64,000 nt of DNA from JAFGPF01 sp964500415 (GCA_964500415.1 CAZCOB010000001.1:139093-203092), one strand, 5' to 3'. Shown: positions 34,917 through 43,370, numbered from the stretch's first letter. Notes: a model not told the origin generated them from the sequence alone. Translations and numbers: made by a program.

Positions 34917-35257
34917 ATGAACATCTCCTTTGCTTTAACTTTAACTTATATAGTCACGGAATTTATGGTTTGTTACCGGTGAAAAAATGACAACTGCAAC
35001 CACCGAAATCAACTGGCCATATTTCCCTCATATATCTTATCAGATATTATAGCCCAGCGTAAAGTAGTTCAATATGTTATCATTTTTCCTGCCTGTGTCG
35101 AATCACACCATTAACTGTTTATTACACAAATTTCCCATCACTGAAAACTGTGAAAATATAAAGAGCCAGCCTTTCCCTATTTGACACACCTATTGATGAA
35201 CCATTAATATTTTATTGTCGATTGCTGTATTTTTCGTTTTTAGAAAGGAGATGACGC
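34917..35257. other. 341-base intergenic region between divergent operons
   Basis: AT-rich spacer between the thiolase operon (minus) and the molybdoenzyme operon (plus). Besides the plus-strand promoter at 35181-35210 I see only short A/T runs; no RNA gene, riboswitch or open frame could be supported. Confidence 0.6.
35181..35210 (+). promoter_or_regulatory. Probable promoter of the molybdoenzyme operon
   Basis: A perfect TTGACA (35181-35186), 18-nt spacer and TAATAT (35205-35210), 48 bases before the start codon. Confidence 0.6.
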
Positions 35258-37495
35258 ATGGCGAAAGGTAAAGAGAATAAAGTAATTTCTACCATGTGGT
35301 CGGCCGGTTGCGGTTCGCACGGAGGCTGCGGCTGCGAGATATACGTCCAGGATGGCAAGGTGGTCAGGGTAGAGGGGGATAAAAATCACCCTTTTAACCT
35401 GGGGAGGCTTTGCCCCAAAGGCCTGGCTATACCGCAGTATATGTACCACCCCGACCGCGTTACTCATCCGTTGAAGAGGGTGGGTGAGAGGGGCGAGGGG
35501 AAGTGGGAGCGCATTACCTGGGATGAAGCCTTCGATACTATCGAGAAGAAATTCAAGGACATCCGCGTCAATTACGGCGCGGAATCGGTCATATTCTGCC
35601 AGGGCACGGGCCGTGATATCGGCGGTCCTATCACCTTTTTGATGTACGCTTACGGAAGCCCGAACTGGGTGCAAGTGGGACTGGCCGGTCATGCCTGCTA
35701 CACTCCCCGACTTGGTGCCATGTTCGCCACCCAGGGTTCTTATTGTGTCGCTGACTGTTCTCAGTTCCTGGAGAAGCGTTATGATTCACCGGAGTGGACG
35801 CCGCCCAAGTACATTCTTCTCTGGGCGCAGAATCCGGCCGCCGGCTGTCACGACGGCTTCTTCGGTCACTGGATTATCGACTGCATGAGGCGGGGCTCCA
35901 AGCTAATTGTTATCGACCCATGCCATACCTGGTTTACCAGTCGCGCCGATGTCCACCTCCAGAATCGACCCGGCACCGACGGCGCCATAGCCCTGGGTAT
36001 GCTCAATGTTATCATCAACGAAGGCATTTACGATAAAGCGTTCGTCGAAAAGTGGTGCTACGGCTTTGACGAACTTAAAGAGCGCGTTCAGGAATACACT
36101 CCGGAAAAGGTGGAGAAAATCACCTGGGTTCCCGCCGACCTTCTCAGGGAAGCCGCCCGGCTCTACGCCAGGAATAAGCCGTCGGCTATCCAGTGGGGAG
36201 AGCCGGTGGACGCCATGCCGGCGGGCAGCGTGGTAGCCCAGGCCATCAACCAGCTCTGGGCCATCACCGGCAATATCGATAACCCAGGCGGCAACGTCAT
36301 CGCCAAGAACTCGCACGGCGTTACCACCTATCCCTTCAGCTCCGCCGAGCTTACCAAACTCTATGGCGAGGACCTCGTCAAGAAGCTCAACGAGAAAAGA
36401 ATCGGTGCCAACGATTACCCCATGATTAAGGGCTTCAGGGGATGGGTACAGCCCGACGTACTCATCGAGCAACTGGAAACAGATAAACCGTATAAGGTCA
36501 GGGCTGCCTGGATACAGACATCCAATATTATCGGCGGTCAGGCGGCTGACCCCCGGCGGCATTACGAGGCCATGAAAAAATTAGATTTCGTTGTCGTGGT
36601 TGACCTCTTTCAGAATCCCACCAGCATGGCTCTGGCCGATATCTTCCTCCCCGCCGCCACTATCTGCGAGAAGGAAAGCTTCCGCTCCTGGTGGCAGCCC
36701 CTCGGTGTTTCCGTCAGGGCTGTCGACGGTGTGGATGAGAGCCGGTCCGACTGGGAAATCAATCTGGAGATGGCCAAGCGGCTGGCCACCAATCCCCTTA
36801 AATACAACACGGTCAGAGAGCTTATCGACGACCGCCTGAAGGACGGAAATACCAACTTTGAGAAACTCAAGGCCAAAGGTTGCTGGGAGTACCCGCCGGA
36901 AGGACACCCCAGCCGCCCCTACTACCGCTACGAGAGAGGCCTCTTGCGCGGCGACGGCCAGCCCGGCTTCGATACCCCCACCGGCAAGGTGGAGCTGTAC
37001 TCCACCCGGTATGAGGAGTGGGGCCTCGACCCGCTGCCCTATTACGAGGAGCCGAAGGAAAGCCCCGTGGCCACCCCCGATGTCTGTAAGAAATATCCCC
37101 TGATACTGACGACGGGTCGCCGCTCGCCGGTCTTCTTCCATGCGGAACATCGCATGATTCCCTGGCTGCGTGAGATAGACCCCGACCCCGAGTGCGAAAT
37201 CAATGATAAGACGGCTGAAGAGCTCGGCGTCAGCAACGGCGAGTGGGTCTATATCGAGAATGCGCACGGCAAGATTAAAATGAAGGCCAAGGTCACCCCC
37301 ACCGCTCATCCCATGGTCGTTACCGCGCCACACGGCTGGTGGCTGCCGGAGACCGATGGAAAAGCGCCCAACCTGTTCAGCACCTGGGAGTATAACATTA
37401 ATAACCTTACCACCATGGGCAACCAGGGCAAGTCCGGCTTCGGCGGGACGGATTACCGCTCCGGTCTCTGCCGCATTACCAAAATTAAAGATTGA
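35258..37495 (+). CDS. Molybdopterin-dependent oxidoreductase, DMSO reductase family, cytoplasmic
   Basis: A 745-residue Mo/W-bisPGD enzyme with all large domains: an N-terminal Fe-S region, 'RITWDEAFDTI', the metal-site region 'GSPNWVQVGLAGHACYTPR' with C147 as likely Mo/W ligand, and a C-terminal 'PLILTTGRRSPVFFHAEHR' domain. There is no twin-arginine signal, so it works in the cytoplasm. The Fe-S cysteines are oddly spaced: C18, C24, C26 and C52 rather than C-x2/3-C-x3-C. A four-cluster-cysteine-pair ferredoxin follows 11 nt later as electron-transfer subunit. Relatives include acetylene hydratase, polysulfide reductases and transhydroxylases; the substrate is undetermined. GAAAGGAG precedes the ATG. 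Confidence 0.88.
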   Translation: MAKGKENKVISTMWSAGCGSHGGCGCEIYVQDGKVVRVEGDKNHPFNLGRLCPKGLAIPQYMYHPDRVTHPLKRVGERGEGKWERITWDEAFDTIEKKFKDIRVNYGAESVIFCQGTGRDIGGPITFLMYAYGSPNWVQVGLAGHACYTPRLGAMFATQGSYCVADCSQFLEKRYDSPEWTPPKYILLWAQNPAAGCHDGFFGHWIIDCMRRGSKLIVIDPCHTWFTSRADVHLQNRPGTDGAIALGMLNVIINEGIYDKAFVEKWCYGFDELKERVQEYTPEKVEKITWVPADLLREAARLYARNKPSAIQWGEPVDAMPAGSVVAQAINQLWAITGNIDNPGGNVIAKNSHGVTTYPFSSAELTKLYGEDLVKKLNEKRIGANDYPMIKGFRGWVQPDVLIEQLETDKPYKVRAAWIQTSNIIGGQAADPRRHYEAMKKLDFVVVVDLFQNPTSMALADIFLPAATICEKESFRSWWQPLGVSVRAVDGVDESRSDWEINLEMAKRLATNPLKYNTVRELIDDRLKDGNTNFEKLKAKGCWEYPPEGHPSRPYYRYERGLLRGDGQPGFDTPTGKVELYSTRYEEWGLDPLPYYEEPKESPVATPDVCKKYPLILTTGRRSPVFFHAEHRMIPWLREIDPDPECEINDKTAEELGVSNGEWVYIENAHGKIKMKAKVTPTAHPMVVTAPHGWWLPETDGKAPNLFSTWEYNINNLTTMGNQGKSGFGGTDYRSGLCRITKIKD

Positions 37496-37506
37496 AAGGA
37501 GTAGTC

Positions 37507-37836
37507 ATGCCCCGAAACGGCTTACTTATCGAATACGAATACTGCACCGGATGCCACGCCTGTGAGGTCGCCTGCAAGCAGGAGCATAACTTCTCCGACG
37601 GTATGTGCGGCATCAGGGTGGACGAACTGGTCACGGTGGGACCGGATAAGGTTCACGTGGATTTCATTCCCGTCACTACCCGGTTCTGCGACCTCTGTGC
37701 GGAGAGGGTAAAAGGCGGACAATCGCCCGCCTGCGTCAAGCACTGCCAGGCCATCTGTATGATGTACGGCCCGGTGACCGAGCTGGCTAAAGAAATGGAG
37801 AAAAAACCGAGGTCGCTTATCTTCGCCCCGAAATAG
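37507..37836 (+). CDS. Small ferredoxin-type subunit with two [4Fe-4S] clusters
   Basis: A 109-residue electron-transfer protein. The first cluster motif is C13-x2-C16-x2-C19-x3-C23; the second is C61-x2-C64-x11-C76-x3-C80, and two further cysteines (C34, C84) lie nearby. This is a shortened version of the DmsB/PsrB/HycB beta subunits with two clusters instead of four. The start at ATG 37507 follows GAAAGGAG; the frame is open a few codons upstream into the preceding gene. It is 11 nt after the molybdoenzyme and must be its partner. No signal peptide or membrane anchor was seen. Confidence 0.9.
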   Translation: MPRNGLLIEYEYCTGCHACEVACKQEHNFSDGMCGIRVDELVTVGPDKVHVDFIPVTTRFCDLCAERVKGGQSPACVKHCQAICMMYGPVTELAKEMEKKPRSLIFAPK

Positions 37837-37846
37837 CTTGATGTCA

Positions 37847-37887
37847 TTCCAGCGAAACTTGTCCCGTACTTGATACGGGAGCTGGAA
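37847..37887. repeat. Nested inverted repeat (cruciform)
   Basis: Outer arms TTCCAGC (37847-37853) and GCTGGAA (37881-37887) enclose inner arms TCCCGTA (37862-37868) and TACGGGA (37874-37880). It lies directly after the ferredoxin gene and could stop transcription or belong to the mobile repeat family of the following bases. Confidence 0.65.
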
Positions 37888-37895
37888 TCCAGCAG

Positions 37896-37996
37896 CCCCA
37901 ACCTGTCATTCTGAGCCGAAGCCCTGAGCGGAGTGAAGGAGCGGTGAAGAATCCAGTATCCCCAACCTGTCATTCTGAGCAAAGCGAAGAATCTCG
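37896..37996. repeat. Tandem copies of the TGTCATTCTGAGC interspersed repeat
   Basis: The 21-mer CCCCAACCTGTCATTCTGAGC, which I see at 37896-37916, recurs at 37960-37980, 64 bases apart. Each copy is followed by a GAAGAATC-type end. Related copies occur at 48601-48636 and, as a hairpin, at 44457-44476. Confidence 0.75.
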
Positions 37997-38059
37997 GGGT
38001 GGGGCAGGTACTCTGGATTCTCGGGTCAAGAACGGGAATGACATTTTTCTAATGTTACA

Positions 38060-39064
38060 CTACATCGGATTTGCGGCGGGACTCTGGTATCCCGCCAGCA
38101 AGCCTCTGGGCACCTGCTGCATCAACTCGTCTATCGTCCAGGGGCCTTCTCCGAATTTCGTCAAGTTCCTGGTTATTTCCGGCTCCGAGTAAAGTCCGAT
38201 GCCGTTTCCTCCCAGGCTGAAAACCGAGCCGCTGATACCCGCGGCGGCATCGGAAGCCAGGTAGCAGATAAAGGGCGTTATGTAGTCGGGAGTGGGAGTC
38301 ATTTCCACCAGCATGCCGGGCCCTTCCATTTTAAATATGAAGGGGCGGTCTTCCTCAGTCACGGTCAGGGGGTAGGTGTCCAGTTCGTATGAAGCCCTCG
38401 TCTTCGCCCTGGGCGAAAAAGCGTTGCAGGTTATCCCGTAATCGTGCATTTCTATGGCTACCGCCTTGGTCAATCCTACTACCCCGGCATTGGCCACGCA
38501 ATATTCGGCATGCCTGATAACGTCTCCGTTAAAAGCCCTAGACGTGCAGTTGATGATACGCCCCCACCTCTGCTTTATCATGTGCGGCAGGGCGTGGCGC
38601 ATCGTGTTGAAGTAGCCTTTAGGCTTGGTGCGGGTAACGTGCTCCCAGAGCTCTTCCGTTAGCTTCTCAGCCCGGCTGAAGCCGAAGGTCCCGGCCACGT
38701 TCACCAGGATATCTATCTTCCCGAAGTTATCAATAGCGCTTTGTATCAGTTTTTCCGCAACATCAAATTTTGAAATATCGCCGAAGCAGGGCACGGCCTT
38801 ACCGCCCGTTTCCCTGATTGTCTGTGCGGTGGTCTCCGCATCGCCGCTGATGGCGGCGGTCTCCCTCTCGAACCACTCCCTTTTTTCTCTATCGAGCGAT
38901 TTTACCTGCTCATCCGTTAAAATGGCATGGCCGGTAGAGCCGGGCTGGCGGTTATTGGTGACTATACTGGCGCCTTCCTGAGCCAGCCCGATGGCGATAG
39001 CCCTGCCGATTCCCTGTCCCGAGCCGGTCACCACGGCGACTCTGTCCTTTAAAATGTCTCCCAT
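38060..39064 (-). CDS. Short-chain dehydrogenase/reductase family protein with altered catalytic tetrad
   Basis: A 334-residue Rossmann-fold protein with the NAD(P) motif TGSGQGIGRA near residue 14 and 'DILVNVAGTFG' further on. The catalytic Ser (S175) and Tyr (Y188) are present 13 residues apart, as usual, but the Lys of YxxxK is Asn: Y188-C-V-A-N192. Classical SDR catalysis needs that Lys, so it may use a different mechanism or have lost dehydrogenase activity. At 334 residues it is about 80 longer than classical SDRs, with an insertion after 'KTRASYELDTYPLTV'. A GAGGT ribosome binding site precedes the ATG. It is transcribed alone. Confidence 0.85.
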   Translation of the reverse strand: MGDILKDRVAVVTGSGQGIGRAIAIGLAQEGASIVTNNRQPGSTGHAILTDEQVKSLDREKREWFERETAAISGDAETTAQTIRETGGKAVPCFGDISKFDVAEKLIQSAIDNFGKIDILVNVAGTFGFSRAEKLTEELWEHVTRTKPKGYFNTMRHALPHMIKQRWGRIINCTSRAFNGDVIRHAEYCVANAGVVGLTKAVAIEMHDYGITCNAFSPRAKTRASYELDTYPLTVTEEDRPFIFKMEGPGMLVEMTPTPDYITPFICYLASDAAAGISGSVFSLGGNGIGLYSEPEITRNLTKFGEGPWTIDELMQQVPRGLLAGYQSPAANPM

Positions 39065-39110
39065 GTTCTTACCTCGCTTTTCATTTTATATCTGGCCGAA
39101 ATCGTTAAAG

Positions 39111-39156
39111 AGAAGCAGCCCTCCGGGGTGCGATACTCTCCGATAAGGCTGCTTCT
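39111..39156. terminator. Long-stem hairpin between the second pyrophosphatase gene and the SDR gene
   Basis: Perfect 10-bp arms AGAAGCAGCC (39111-39120) and GGCTGCTTCT (39147-39156) with a 26-nt loop, downstream of the minus-strand hppA stop. The trailing T run is weak, so termination is plausible but not certain. Confidence 0.5.
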
Positions 39157-39178
39157 ATAATACGACGATTTATATTAA

Positions 39179-41206
39179 TTAGAAAGTAATCAGCGTGATA
39201 AAGACAGGACCGAAAATCACGGCCACCTTGCCCACCAGCTTGATAAGGATGTTCAGGGAAGGCCCGGCCGTGTCTTTGAAGGGGTCGCCGACCGTATCGC
39301 CGACGACCGCCGCCTTGTGGGCATCGCTGCCTTTTCCTCCCAAGGCGCCCGCCTCGATGTATTTCTTGGCATTGTCCCAGGCGCCGCCCGCATTGGCCAT
39401 CATCACCGCCATCAGGAATCCCGTCACTAATGCGCCGATGAGCAGGCCTGCCACGGCTTTCGGACCCAGGGTGAAGCCGAGTATAAGCGGTACGGCAATT
39501 ACCAGGATGCCCGGGATTATCATGGATTTGAGGGCAACCTTGGTGGCAATGTCGACGCAGCTTACATAGTCCGGCTTAACGCCTTCCTTGCCTTCCAGGA
39601 GTCCCTTGATTTCACGGAACTGCCGTCTTACCTCGTTGACGATGGCGAAGCCGCCGGTGCTGACGCCCCTCATGGCCAGCGCGCTGAAGATAAAAGTGAG
39701 CATACCTCCTATCATAATACCGGATATCACGCCGACGTTGGTCAGGCTGGCGATACCACCCTCCAGGTGGACGACCTGGAAATATGTAGCCAGCCAGGCC
39801 AGCGACGCCAGCGCCGCCGAGGCGATGGCGAAACCCTTGCCGAGGGCCGCCGTGGTGTTGCCGACGGCGTCCAGGGCTTCGCAGCGTTCCCTGACATCTT
39901 TGCCCAGTCCGGCCATCTCGGCAATGCCCGCCGAGTTGTCGGCAATGGGCCCGTAGCAGTCCATGGCCAGCAGCATGCCCAGGTTAATCAGCATGCCCAT
40001 GGCGGCGATAGCGATGCCCAGCAACCCGCCGAAGAGGTAGGCGAGGACGGTAGCTATCACCACCAGGATAACGGGCAGCACTGTGCTCAGCATTCCCGTA
40101 GCCAGGCCGTCGATGATGGTAACGGCGGCCCCGCTCTCCGCCGACTTGGCAATCCTCTTTGCCGGAGGACGCTCGGCGGAGGTAAAGTACTCCGTCGCCA
40201 GTGATATCAGGAAACCGGCCACCAGACCCGATATCAATGCCCAGAAAAGGTCGAGTTTATCTGTAAATCCCCTGATGATAAAGAAGCTGGCCACTATCAT
40301 GAGGATATTACTGACATAGACACCGGTATTCATCGTGGCGTGTGCCCTGGCCACCTGCTTCTCGAAATCGGCGTCTTTTATATCCTTCGGCCTGACCGAT
40401 AGTGCCCCGATAATCGATACTACAATGCCCGCCGCCGCCAGCATTAAAGGCAGGAACATGCCGTCGGACGTCCCCAGGGCGAGAACCCCGAGCACCATCG
40501 AAGCGGCTATCGCGGAAACGTATGACTCGTAAAGGTCGGAGCCCATGCCGGCCACGTCGCCGACATTATCGCCGACATTATCTGCAATCACCGCCGGATT
40601 ACGCGGGTCGTCTTCGGGGATGCCGGCTTCCACTTTACCTACGAGGTCGGCGCCTACATCGGCGCTCTTGGTGAAAATACCGCCTCCGGCCCTTAAAAAC
40701 AGTGCTACCGACGACGCTCCAAAGGCGAAACCGAGCCATACGTGGCTATCTTCCCAGATAAAGGAGATAATAGCCAGACCCAGCAGCCCCAGCCCGACCA
40801 CGCAGAAGCCCATTACAGCCCCGCTGGAGAAGGCGATTTTAAGTCCTTTCGCCCAGCTGTTGATGGCCGCGTGGGCCGTCCTGACATTCGCCTTGGTCGC
40901 GATATTCATGCCCAGCCAGCCGGACAGCGCCGAGGTGACGGTACCGGCCAGGTAGGCTACGGCAACATAAGGTTTGGGGTCGATGAAAACAGCCAGTACG
41001 ATGAAAACAACCACCGTGAATACCGTCAGCGTCAGGAACTCGCGACGTAAAAAGGCCATGGCTCCCTGCCGTATGGCATAAGATATAGATTTCATCCTCT
41101 GGTTGCCTTCGCTCTCACGTAATATCGTGAATGCCAGATAGACGACGAAGGCCAGCCCCAGAACAGCCCCCACTATGACGAGCAGTTTCATGACCCATTC
41201 TTCCAT
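39179..41206 (-). CDS. hppA: Membrane-bound ion-translocating pyrophosphatase, K+-dependent type
   Basis: A 675-residue multi-helix membrane pump driven by pyrophosphate hydrolysis. Substrate-binding motifs are intact (SADVGADLVGKVE, DDPRNPAVIADNVGDNVGD, GDTVGDPFKDTAGPS). The residue after GNTT is Ala (A453, GNTTAALGKG), the marker of K+-dependent family members, in contrast to Lys in the other copy. K+-dependent members include both H+ and Na+ pumps, and the ion cannot be told by eye. The two paralogues differ in length by 37 residues and are not a recent duplication. A GAGGTACG site precedes the ATG. Confidence 0.95.
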   Translation of the reverse strand: MEEWVMKLLVIVGAVLGLAFVVYLAFTILRESEGNQRMKSISYAIRQGAMAFLRREFLTLTVFTVVVFIVLAVFIDPKPYVAVAYLAGTVTSALSGWLGMNIATKANVRTAHAAINSWAKGLKIAFSSGAVMGFCVVGLGLLGLAIISFIWEDSHVWLGFAFGASSVALFLRAGGGIFTKSADVGADLVGKVEAGIPEDDPRNPAVIADNVGDNVGDVAGMGSDLYESYVSAIAASMVLGVLALGTSDGMFLPLMLAAAGIVVSIIGALSVRPKDIKDADFEKQVARAHATMNTGVYVSNILMIVASFFIIRGFTDKLDLFWALISGLVAGFLISLATEYFTSAERPPAKRIAKSAESGAAVTIIDGLATGMLSTVLPVILVVIATVLAYLFGGLLGIAIAAMGMLINLGMLLAMDCYGPIADNSAGIAEMAGLGKDVRERCEALDAVGNTTAALGKGFAIASAALASLAWLATYFQVVHLEGGIASLTNVGVISGIMIGGMLTFIFSALAMRGVSTGGFAIVNEVRRQFREIKGLLEGKEGVKPDYVSCVDIATKVALKSMIIPGILVIAVPLILGFTLGPKAVAGLLIGALVTGFLMAVMMANAGGAWDNAKKYIEAGALGGKGSDAHKAAVVGDTVGDPFKDTAGPSLNILIKLVGKVAVIFGPVFITLITF

Positions 41207-41240
41207 GAGCGTACCTCCCGTAGAATATTTCCAGTTTCAG

Positions 41241-41282
41241 GATAAATATAAAAATAAAAGGAGGTTATACCAACCCCCCTTT
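41241..41282 (-). terminator. Intrinsic terminator of the ThiD2-ThiE / translin-HRDC operon
   Basis: On the minus strand an AAAGGGGGGTT / AACCTCCTTT hairpin (41257-41282, with one bulge) is followed by a run rich in T (41241-41256). It lies about 105 bases past the translin-HRDC stop. Confidence 0.7.
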
Positions 41283-41386
41283 ATTCTCGATAGCCTTATG
41301 TCGGACGATATTCTATCCATCAGGTTCAAGGCAGTTTATCATAATTTTCTTTTTCAGGTCAATTTGTGATGAATATCAAGAGTAAA

Positions 41387-42316
41387 TTACCTGCCCTTGT
41401 TGATAATAGCGATTATCTCCTTGCCGTATTTATTGACCCTTCTCTCCCCGAATCCTTTGACATCGTTTAGTTCTTTATACGTGGACGGGCGTAGCTTTAC
41501 AACCTCTTTCAGCCACGAATTACGGGCGATAATGAATGGCGCCAGGTTCTCCTCGTGGGCTTTATGGTCTCTCCACTTGGAAAGAGCATCGTAAATTTCC
41601 ATCTCGATACTATCGAGCTCGGGTTCATCAAGCTGAGCGGCCTCTATATTTTCAGGCTGTAAATCGTCTTGCGCCGGCTTTGCCTTCTCACCGCTTTTTT
41701 TTTGTAGCTTCGCCAGTCTTGTCTCCAGCGCTTCCTGTCTCACCGCCAGAGTGAGGTCGCTGCGTGTTCTTTCCAGCACGCCGCGCACCATGTCGGTAGT
41801 CCTCCGCAGGCCTCCGGTGATAGCATCGGGAAAATCAATGGTAACCAGGACGCTGTAGATATCATCCATGACCGTCAGAAACTCCTCGCCTCGTGACAGG
41901 TCTCCCTTCCGCATGGCATCGAGCAGGTAGCGCCGTACTTCGCCTACCGCCTCCCCGAGTCCGTTAAGATAAGCGGCGGTATCGACCCCCAGCCCCTCGG
42001 GTCTTGGAAACGACTTACCGGTAACCAGAGCCAGCGTAATATTCGCCTCGGCGAACTCTTTCCGTGCGTCTCTGACTACGCCGGTACTGCTGAGTTCGCT
42101 ATAACTCTTGACCGCTTCTTCGGCGTCGGTCAGCATGCTGCGGGCCGTTTTAATCAATTCTTCAGCCTTGTCGAATTCTTGCCGGTGTATGGCGCGGATA
42201 GCGTTACTGCAGTAACGTATAGCATCACGACAGAGCGGGAGCATTTGTTCCCTGGCTTCGTCCCTGGCCGACAGGTCTTTTCGCGCCTGCTCCGATATCG
42301 AATCCAGATTATTCAC
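41387..42316 (-). CDS. Translin-family protein fused to a C-terminal HRDC domain
   Basis: A 309-residue two-domain protein. Residues about 10-195 match the archaeal translin/Trax-like family (COG2178): a helical start with 'AIRAIHRQEFDKAEELIKTA', then the E-x-x-E pair E87 and E90 in RKEFAEA, 'YLNGLGEAVGEVRR', the D151-D152 of VMDDIY and a final 'RRTTDMVRGVLERTRSDLT' helix. E87, E90 and D151/D152 correspond to acidic catalytic residues of Trax in C3PO. A charged linker (196-234) leads to an HRDC nucleic-acid-binding domain (about 235-306, 'STYKELNDVKGFGERRVNKYG'). It overlaps the ThiD2-ThiE gene by 8 bases. An RNA- or DNA-processing role is inferred; the fusion is unusual. Confidence 0.85.
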   Translation of the reverse strand: MNNLDSISEQARKDLSARDEAREQMLPLCRDAIRYCSNAIRAIHRQEFDKAEELIKTARSMLTDAEEAVKSYSELSSTGVVRDARKEFAEANITLALVTGKSFPRPEGLGVDTAAYLNGLGEAVGEVRRYLLDAMRKGDLSRGEEFLTVMDDIYSVLVTIDFPDAITGGLRRTTDMVRGVLERTRSDLTLAVRQEALETRLAKLQKKSGEKAKPAQDDLQPENIEAAQLDEPELDSIEMEIYDALSKWRDHKAHEENLAPFIIARNSWLKEVVKLRPSTYKELNDVKGFGERRVNKYGKEIIAIINKGR

Positions 42317-43370
42317 TTTGTTCCTCTCCGATTATTTTTACCAGTTGTCCGGTAGCTGCTTCGATGTCTTCGGCTCCCATTACGGCGCTGATTACGGCGG
42401 TGGCATCAGCCCCGGCCTTTAATACCTCGCGCAGGTTACTTTCATTAATACCACCAATCGCCACGATTGGCAAATCCACCGCCTGCCGTATCTCTTTCAA
42501 TCTCTCCGGCCCGACCACCTCGGCGGATTCCTTGGTGGCGGTGGCGTACATCGAGCCGACCCCTAGGTAGTCGGCGCCTTCGGTCCCGGCATTCCTGGCA
42601 TCTTCCACGGTGCACGCCGAGCCGCCGAGTATTTTACCAATGGGCAACAAACGCCGCGCCGTGGCTAACGGCATATCATGTCGTCCCAGGTGCAGTCCGT
42701 CCGCATCGACTGCCAGTGCTACTTCGAAGCTGTCATTGACGATAAAAAGCACGTCGTGCTCCGCGCATATCTTTTTTAACGCTTCCGCGATGGCAATAAA
42801 TTCCCCGGTGTCGTGCTCCTTATCCCTCAGCTGTATTACCCTCGCCCCTCCCCGGACTGCCTGAGCAGCTATTTCAGCGGGTCTTCTTCCTTTTAAAAAT
42901 GCCGTATCTATGATTACATAGAGTCCGGTCAGTCGTTTTATTTTATCCTGCCGCAGCATCCCGGAAAGCAGTTCTTTTTCGATGGTATATATGGCGAACC
43001 GCGCCCGTTTGCATTTATCCGTGTCCAGCGTGACGCCCGGGGCTTTAGTCGTTTCTTCCATGACTCTCAGCGATTCCTGCACCCGCCGGGCATTGGCGAT
43101 GATAGCCTCCCGGACGTCGCGCTGCTTTTCCTGTCCCGCCGCTTCCATGTCGGCGCCGACGTCTCCCTCCGAATCCCTGGCATCGACGAGTCTTTCCTGA
43201 AATTCCGAACCGACATTCAGGACATCGTGCCTCAGGTTTTTTAGCTGCTGCGTCAGGGGCGTGTCGTTCAGCGAGAAGCGCGCGTACTCTTCAAGAACAC
43301 GCAGCCCTTCGCCGATGCGGTTCAAATTGGCATCGATAATGCGCAGGGTGTCTCTGTATACAGCTTTCAT
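42309..43370 (-). CDS. thiE: Bifunctional ThiD2 (HMP-phosphate kinase) - ThiE (thiamine-phosphate synthase) fusion
   Basis: A 353-residue fusion. Residues 1-135 form a ThiD2-type domain ('RIIDANLNRIGEGLRVLEEYARF', 'SLRVMEETTK'), proposed in the literature as a monofunctional HMP-phosphate kinase and often fused to ThiE. Residues about 147-350 are a TIM-barrel ThiE with IQLRDKEHD, 'FIVNDSFEVALAVDADGLHLG' and 'GVGSMYATATKES'. Together they would phosphorylate HMP-P and join it to the thiazole phosphate. No TPP riboswitch was found in the 58 bases upstream; a promoter is there instead. Its stop codon lies within the translin-HRDC start region. Confidence 0.92.
   Translation of the reverse strand: MKAVYRDTLRIIDANLNRIGEGLRVLEEYARFSLNDTPLTQQLKNLRHDVLNVGSEFQERLVDARDSEGDVGADMEAAGQEKQRDVREAIIANARRVQESLRVMEETTKAPGVTLDTDKCKRARFAIYTIEKELLSGMLRQDKIKRLTGLYVIIDTAFLKGRRPAEIAAQAVRGGARVIQLRDKEHDTGEFIAIAEALKKICAEHDVLFIVNDSFEVALAVDADGLHLGRHDMPLATARRLLPIGKILGGSACTVEDARNAGTEGADYLGVGSMYATATKESAEVVGPERLKEIRQAVDLPIVAIGGINESNLREVLKAGADATAVISAVMGAEDIEAATGQLVKIIGEEQSE

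Noticed and set aside
37837..38059. Possible CRISPR array because of the repeated 21-mer
   Set aside because: Only two copies with 43 bases between and internal similarity to other intergenic repeats; no cas genes in the window.
41536..41754. Short frames on the plus strand over the translin-HRDC gene
   Set aside because: The minus-strand protein has two recognisable domains; the antisense frames are low-complexity.
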